Below, one piece after another: positions 21,318 to 23,674 of a DNA stretch of 23,674 nucleotides. Within the stretch, counting starts at the first letter, position 1; each line of letters starts with the position of its first letter. A program made the translations under genes and the position numbers. This DNA is from DASUBV01 sp035763085 (GTDB taxonomy: Bacteria; Actinomycetota; Actinomycetes; Streptosporangiales; Streptosporangiaceae): positions 1 through 23,674 of the forward strand of contig DASUBV010000134.1 in the NCBI GenBank assembly GCA_035763085.1. Direction: 5' to 3'. Under the pieces are notes generated by a model, which searched no databases, was not told the origin of the DNA, and saw only the letters and a list, made by a program, of their open reading frames with translations.

Positions 21318-22487
21318 ATGCGCAGGGTCCTGATCGTGACCAACGACTTCCCGCCGCGACGCGGCGGGATCCAGTCATTCGTGCACGCGCTGGCCGCCCG
21401 GCTGCCGGAGGGCAGTGTGTGCGTCTACGCGCCCTCGTGGGAGGGCGCGGCGCAGTTCGACGCGCGCCAGCCGTTCCCGGTCTGCCGGCACCGCACCTCC
21501 CTGATGCTGCCCGTGCCGTCGGTGGCGCGGCGGTCCCGGCTGCTGATGGCCGAGCACGGCTGCGACACGGTCCTGTTCGGCGCTGCGGCGCCGCTGGGCC
21601 TGCTGGCCCCGGCGCTGCGCCGGGCCGGGGCCGAGCGCATCGTGGCGCTGACCCACGGCCACGAGGCGGGCTGGGCCGCGCTGCCCGGCGCCCGCGCGAT
21701 GATGCGGCGCATCGGCGAGGAGGTAGACGTCCTCACCTACCTCGGCGAGTACTTCCGGGTCCGGCTCGCGAGAGTGATGTCCCCGCAGGCGGCCGCCCGG
21801 ATGATCCGGCTGGCGCCCGGCGTCGACACCGCGACGTTCCGGCCGGGGTCAGGCGGCCCGGCGATCCGGCAGCGGCTGGGCATCGGCCCCTACCGCCCGG
21901 TGGTGGCCTGCGTGTCCCGGATGGTGCCGCGCAAGGGCCAGGACACGCTGCTGCGGGCCTGGCCGCAGGTCCGGGCTCAGGTAGGCGGTGACCCGGTGCT
22001 GCTGCTGGTCGGCGACGGGCCCTACCGCGCGGAACTGGGCCGCCTGACCGAGCGGCTGGGCGTGCAGGACTCGGTCATCTTCGCCGGACCCGTGCCATGG
22101 GAGGAACTGGCGGCCCACTACGACGCGGCCAACGTGTTCGCCATGCCGTGCCGGACCCGCCGGGCCGGCCTGGACGTGGAGGGCCTGGGCATCGTCTACC
22201 TGGAAGCGTCAGCGACCGGGCTGCCGGTGGTCGGCGGCGACTCGGGCGGCGCTCCGGACGCCATCCTGGACGGCGAGACGGGCTACGTGGTGCCCGGCGG
22301 GGACGCCGGGGCGCTGGCTGCGCGGCTCACCGAGCTGCTCAGTGACCCGGCGGGCGCAGCCGCGATGGGCGCCAGGGGCCAGGCCTGGGTGGACCGGGAA
22401 TGGCGCTGGGAGCTGGTCGCCGACCGCCTGGCCGGCATCCTGGCCGGTTCTCTGCCCAGCACCGGCCCGCACCCCCAGCCCGCGTAG
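21318..22487 (+). CDS. pimB: GT4 glycosyltransferase, PimB-type phosphatidyl-myo-inositol mannosyltransferase
   Basis: The likely reaction is addition of a mannose from GDP-mannose to phosphatidylinositol monomannoside at the inner membrane face, an early step toward PIM glycolipids. The 389-residue product has the GT-B fold: an N-terminal loop NDFPPRRGGIQ (9-19), the link VSRMVPRKGQDTLL (199-212) with Arg201 and Lys206 that bind the nucleotide phosphate, and the EX7E motif from Glu288 to Glu296 in EGLGIVYLE. The PRKGQD and EGLGIVYLEA blocks are those of mycobacterial and corynebacterial PimB. GGGAGC lies just before the ATG. The C-terminal tail is Pro-rich. A related GT4 specificity (other sugar or lipid) cannot be ruled out from sequence. 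It stands alone between two strong hairpins. Confidence 0.88.
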   Translation: MRRVLIVTNDFPPRRGGIQSFVHALAARLPEGSVCVYAPSWEGAAQFDARQPFPVCRHRTSLMLPVPSVARRSRLLMAEHGCDTVLFGAAAPLGLLAPALRRAGAERIVALTHGHEAGWAALPGARAMMRRIGEEVDVLTYLGEYFRVRLARVMSPQAAARMIRLAPGVDTATFRPGSGGPAIRQRLGIGPYRPVVACVSRMVPRKGQDTLLRAWPQVRAQVGGDPVLLLVGDGPYRAELGRLTERLGVQDSVIFAGPVPWEELAAHYDAANVFAMPCRTRRAGLDVEGLGIVYLEASATGLPVVGGDSGGAPDAILDGETGYVVPGGDAGALAARLTELLSDPAGAAAMGARGQAWVDREWRWELVADRLAGILAGSLPSTGPHPQPA

Positions 22488-22790
22488 CGGACGCAGCACA
22501 GACCAGCTGGAGGCCTGCGGGCGCCTTACCTGACCTCTGCTGGGTGCCGTTACTGCGCACCGCCAGCGGCGCTCTCACCCCGGTCAGCTCACCCGGATCC
22601 CGGCCAGCAACCCCACATGCCGATCGCCATGGCCGGCCCGCAGGGCCAGCCTGAGCGATCGGCAGGGGGTCCGGGGGGACGAAGCCTCCCGGTCTGGGGT
22701 TCCAGCCAGGGTTACCCCCTGGGCAAAGCGACGTCCGGGGGAGGCGAAGCCTCCCCCGGACTGGGGCTCCGGGGTTACCCCTGGGCTAAC
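22488..22790. repeat. Intergenic pair of ~60-base direct repeats, each a hairpin with a GAA loop
   Basis: Two related copies start at 22669 and 22733, 64 bases apart. Both open with GTCCGGGG, contain cGAAGCCTCCC, then (g)gCTGGGGnTCC, a GGTTACCCC block and CTGGGC. The second forms a perfect 13-base stem; the first is decayed. The rest of the gap (22488-22668) has no open frame with codon bias that I trust and no other repeat. Confidence 0.7.
22733..22761. terminator. Perfect 13-base hairpin between convergent pimB and ctaF
   Basis: GTCCGGGGGAGGC and GCCTCCCCCGGAC pair completely around a GAA loop, 29 bases beyond the ctaF stop codon. It probably ends transcription of both flanking genes, although as part of a repeat it may also be a mobile REP-like element. 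Confidence 0.65.
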
Positions 22791-23186
22791 TCAGTGCGCG
22801 TAGTGGCCGCGGTAGTACTCGAAGACGAAGCCGACCACGCTGAGGAGCGTGGCCAGGGCGCCGATCAGGAATAGCCACCAGCCGACCGCTACGCCGACCG
22901 CCGCCAGGGCGCCGGCCAGGCCGACGAACAGCGGCCACCAGCTGTGCGGGCTGAAGAAGCCCAGCTCGCCGGTGCCCTGGTAAATCTCGCCCCGCTTGTC
23001 GTCCTCCGGGCGCTTGGGCAGCCGGCGCCCGGTGAACAGCAGGTAGAACCCGGTCAGGAAGGCCAGGCAGACCGACAGCGCGAGCGCGGTGGTCCCGGTC
23101 GGGTCATGGGAGAAGCTCCAGTAGACCAGGTCCGCCGCGCCGAAGAACGCGGCGCAGCCCAGGAACAGGAAAGCCTCGACCTTCAC
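22791..23186 (-). CDS. ctaF: Actinobacterial cytochrome c oxidase subunit IV
   Basis: CtaF is a small membrane subunit specific to the actinobacterial aa3 oxidase, part of the bcc-aa3 supercomplex. The 131-residue product starts with GTG that overlaps the ctaD stop in GTGA, so it is translated along with ctaD. Four membrane helices are evident: about 4-24, 33-52, and the pair WWPLFVGLAGALAAVGVAVGW and WLFLIGALATLLSVVGFVFEYY. Between helix 2 and 3 is a charged loop RRLPKRPEDDKRGEIYQGTGELGFFSPHSWWP, the family's conserved feature. The length is normal. It is the last gene of its transcript and converges on pimB. Confidence 0.95.
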   Translation of the reverse strand: MKVEAFLFLGCAAFFGAADLVYWSFSHDPTGTTALALSVCLAFLTGFYLLFTGRRLPKRPEDDKRGEIYQGTGELGFFSPHSWWPLFVGLAGALAAVGVAVGWWLFLIGALATLLSVVGFVFEYYRGHYAH

Positions 23187-23674
23187 TTGCCGACTCCGAT
23201 CGACTGACGCTCCAGCTCGCGGTTCCGGCCGGAGGCGAGGTGCGGGTAGTGCAGGTCAAACGCCGGGCGCTCGGACCTGATCCGCGGGATAGCGGTGAAG
23301 TTGTGCCGCGGCGGCGGGCAGGACGTCGCCCACTCCAGCGAGTTGGCGAACCCCCACGGGTCATCCTGAGTGACCGTCGGCGCGTGCTTGTGCGTCCAGT
23401 AGATGTTGTACAAGAACAGGAACGTGGACGCGCCCAGGATGAACGCCCCGATCGAGGAGATGTCATTCAGGTCTGTGGCCAGGTGCGGCAGGAACGGGTA
23501 GTTCGCGATGCGCCGCGGCATGCCCATGACGCCCAGCCAGTGCTGGACCAGGAACGTCAGGTTAAAGCCGATGAACACTGACCAGAAATGCCACTTGCCG
23601 AGCGTGCTGTTGAGCATCTTCCCGGTCCACTTCGGCCACCAGAAGTAGAACCCGCCGAACATGCAGAACACCAC
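23183..23674 (-). CDS. ctaD: Cytochrome c oxidase subunit I, N-terminal part outside window
   Basis: CtaD holds heme a, heme a3 and CuB and reduces oxygen to water while pumping protons. Only the C-terminal 163 residues are visible; the frame is open to the window edge. Recognisable are the last helices, FGGFYFWWPKWTGKML, GKWHFWSVFIGFNLTFLVQHWLGVMGMPRR, and SSIGAFILGASTFLFLYNIYW, and the closing segment LEWATSCPPPRHNFTAIPRIRSERPAFDLHYP, which is characteristic of actinobacterial CtaD. The metal-ligand histidines of the catalytic core lie upstream of the window. The stop overlaps the ctaF start by four bases. No disruption is seen in the visible part. Confidence 0.95.
   Translation of the reverse strand: MVFCMFGGFYFWWPKWTGKMLNSTLGKWHFWSVFIGFNLTFLVQHWLGVMGMPRRIANYPFLPHLATDLNDISSIGAFILGASTFLFLYNIYWTHKHAPTVTQDDPWGFANSLEWATSCPPPRHNFTAIPRIRSERPAFDLHYPHLASGRNRELERQSIGVGK

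Overview
The window looks like chromosomal DNA of a high-GC actinomycete. Base composition is strongly GC-rich, nearly every third codon position in the genes is G or C, and GTG starts are common. The gene set is also typical: an actinobacterial qcrCAB/ctaE/ctaDF respiratory cluster, a ROK glucokinase, a PimB-type mannosyltransferase and a c-di-AMP (ydaO-type) riboswitch ahead of an NlpC/P60 cell-wall hydrolase. From memory of Streptomyces gene order, much of the layout is a conserved actinobacterial core neighbourhood (pfkA, plsC, hydrolase, glk, acyl-CoA ligase, qcr/cta, trpD, Lrp-like, nlpC, pimB). I cannot fix the genus, but a non-Streptomyces member of the Streptosporangiales or relatives would fit.

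Layout. 1-2851 (+): two tandem arylsulfotransferase-like genes, the first cut by the window edge. 2885-5187 (-): a phosphofructokinase whose donor-site residues look PPi-type, and a PlsC-type acyltransferase. Between them is a 485-base stretch with a well-spaced ribosome site and a possible small, frame-broken gene. 5336-7010 (+): an alpha/beta hydrolase and a repeat-rich membrane-anchored protein. 7159-10338 (-): a four-gene run (metallophosphoesterase, SRPBCC protein, repeat-rich CxxCxxC protein, glucokinase), three of them overlapping. 10454-12265 (+): a long-chain acyl-CoA ligase. 12462-16792 (-): ctaE-qcrC-qcrA-qcrB, tightly packed. 16861-18368 (+): a degenerate receiver-domain protein divergent from ctaE, then trpD. 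18548-19571 (-): a RAM-only Lrp-type protein and a DnaQ-type exonuclease. 19769-22487 (+): a promoter, the c-di-AMP riboswitch, an NlpC/P60 hydrolase, and a GT4 mannosyltransferase. 22791-23674 (-): ctaF and the C-terminal part of ctaD.

How it fits together. QcrA, QcrB and QcrC form the actinobacterial cytochrome bcc complex. CtaD, CtaE and CtaF are subunits of the aa3 oxidase with which it makes a quinol-to-oxygen supercomplex. PfkA and glucokinase feed glycolysis; PlsC and the acyl-CoA ligase handle lipid acyl groups; PimB and the NlpC/P60 protein act on the envelope. Non-coding highlights are the riboswitch with a recognisable promoter, the shared ctaE/receiver promoter region with an inverted repeat and two apparently leaderless starts, several strong hairpin terminators between convergent genes, and repeat expansions both inside genes (15- and 18-base units) and between them (55- and about 64-base units). 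No tRNA, rRNA, CRISPR array, transposase or integrase was seen.
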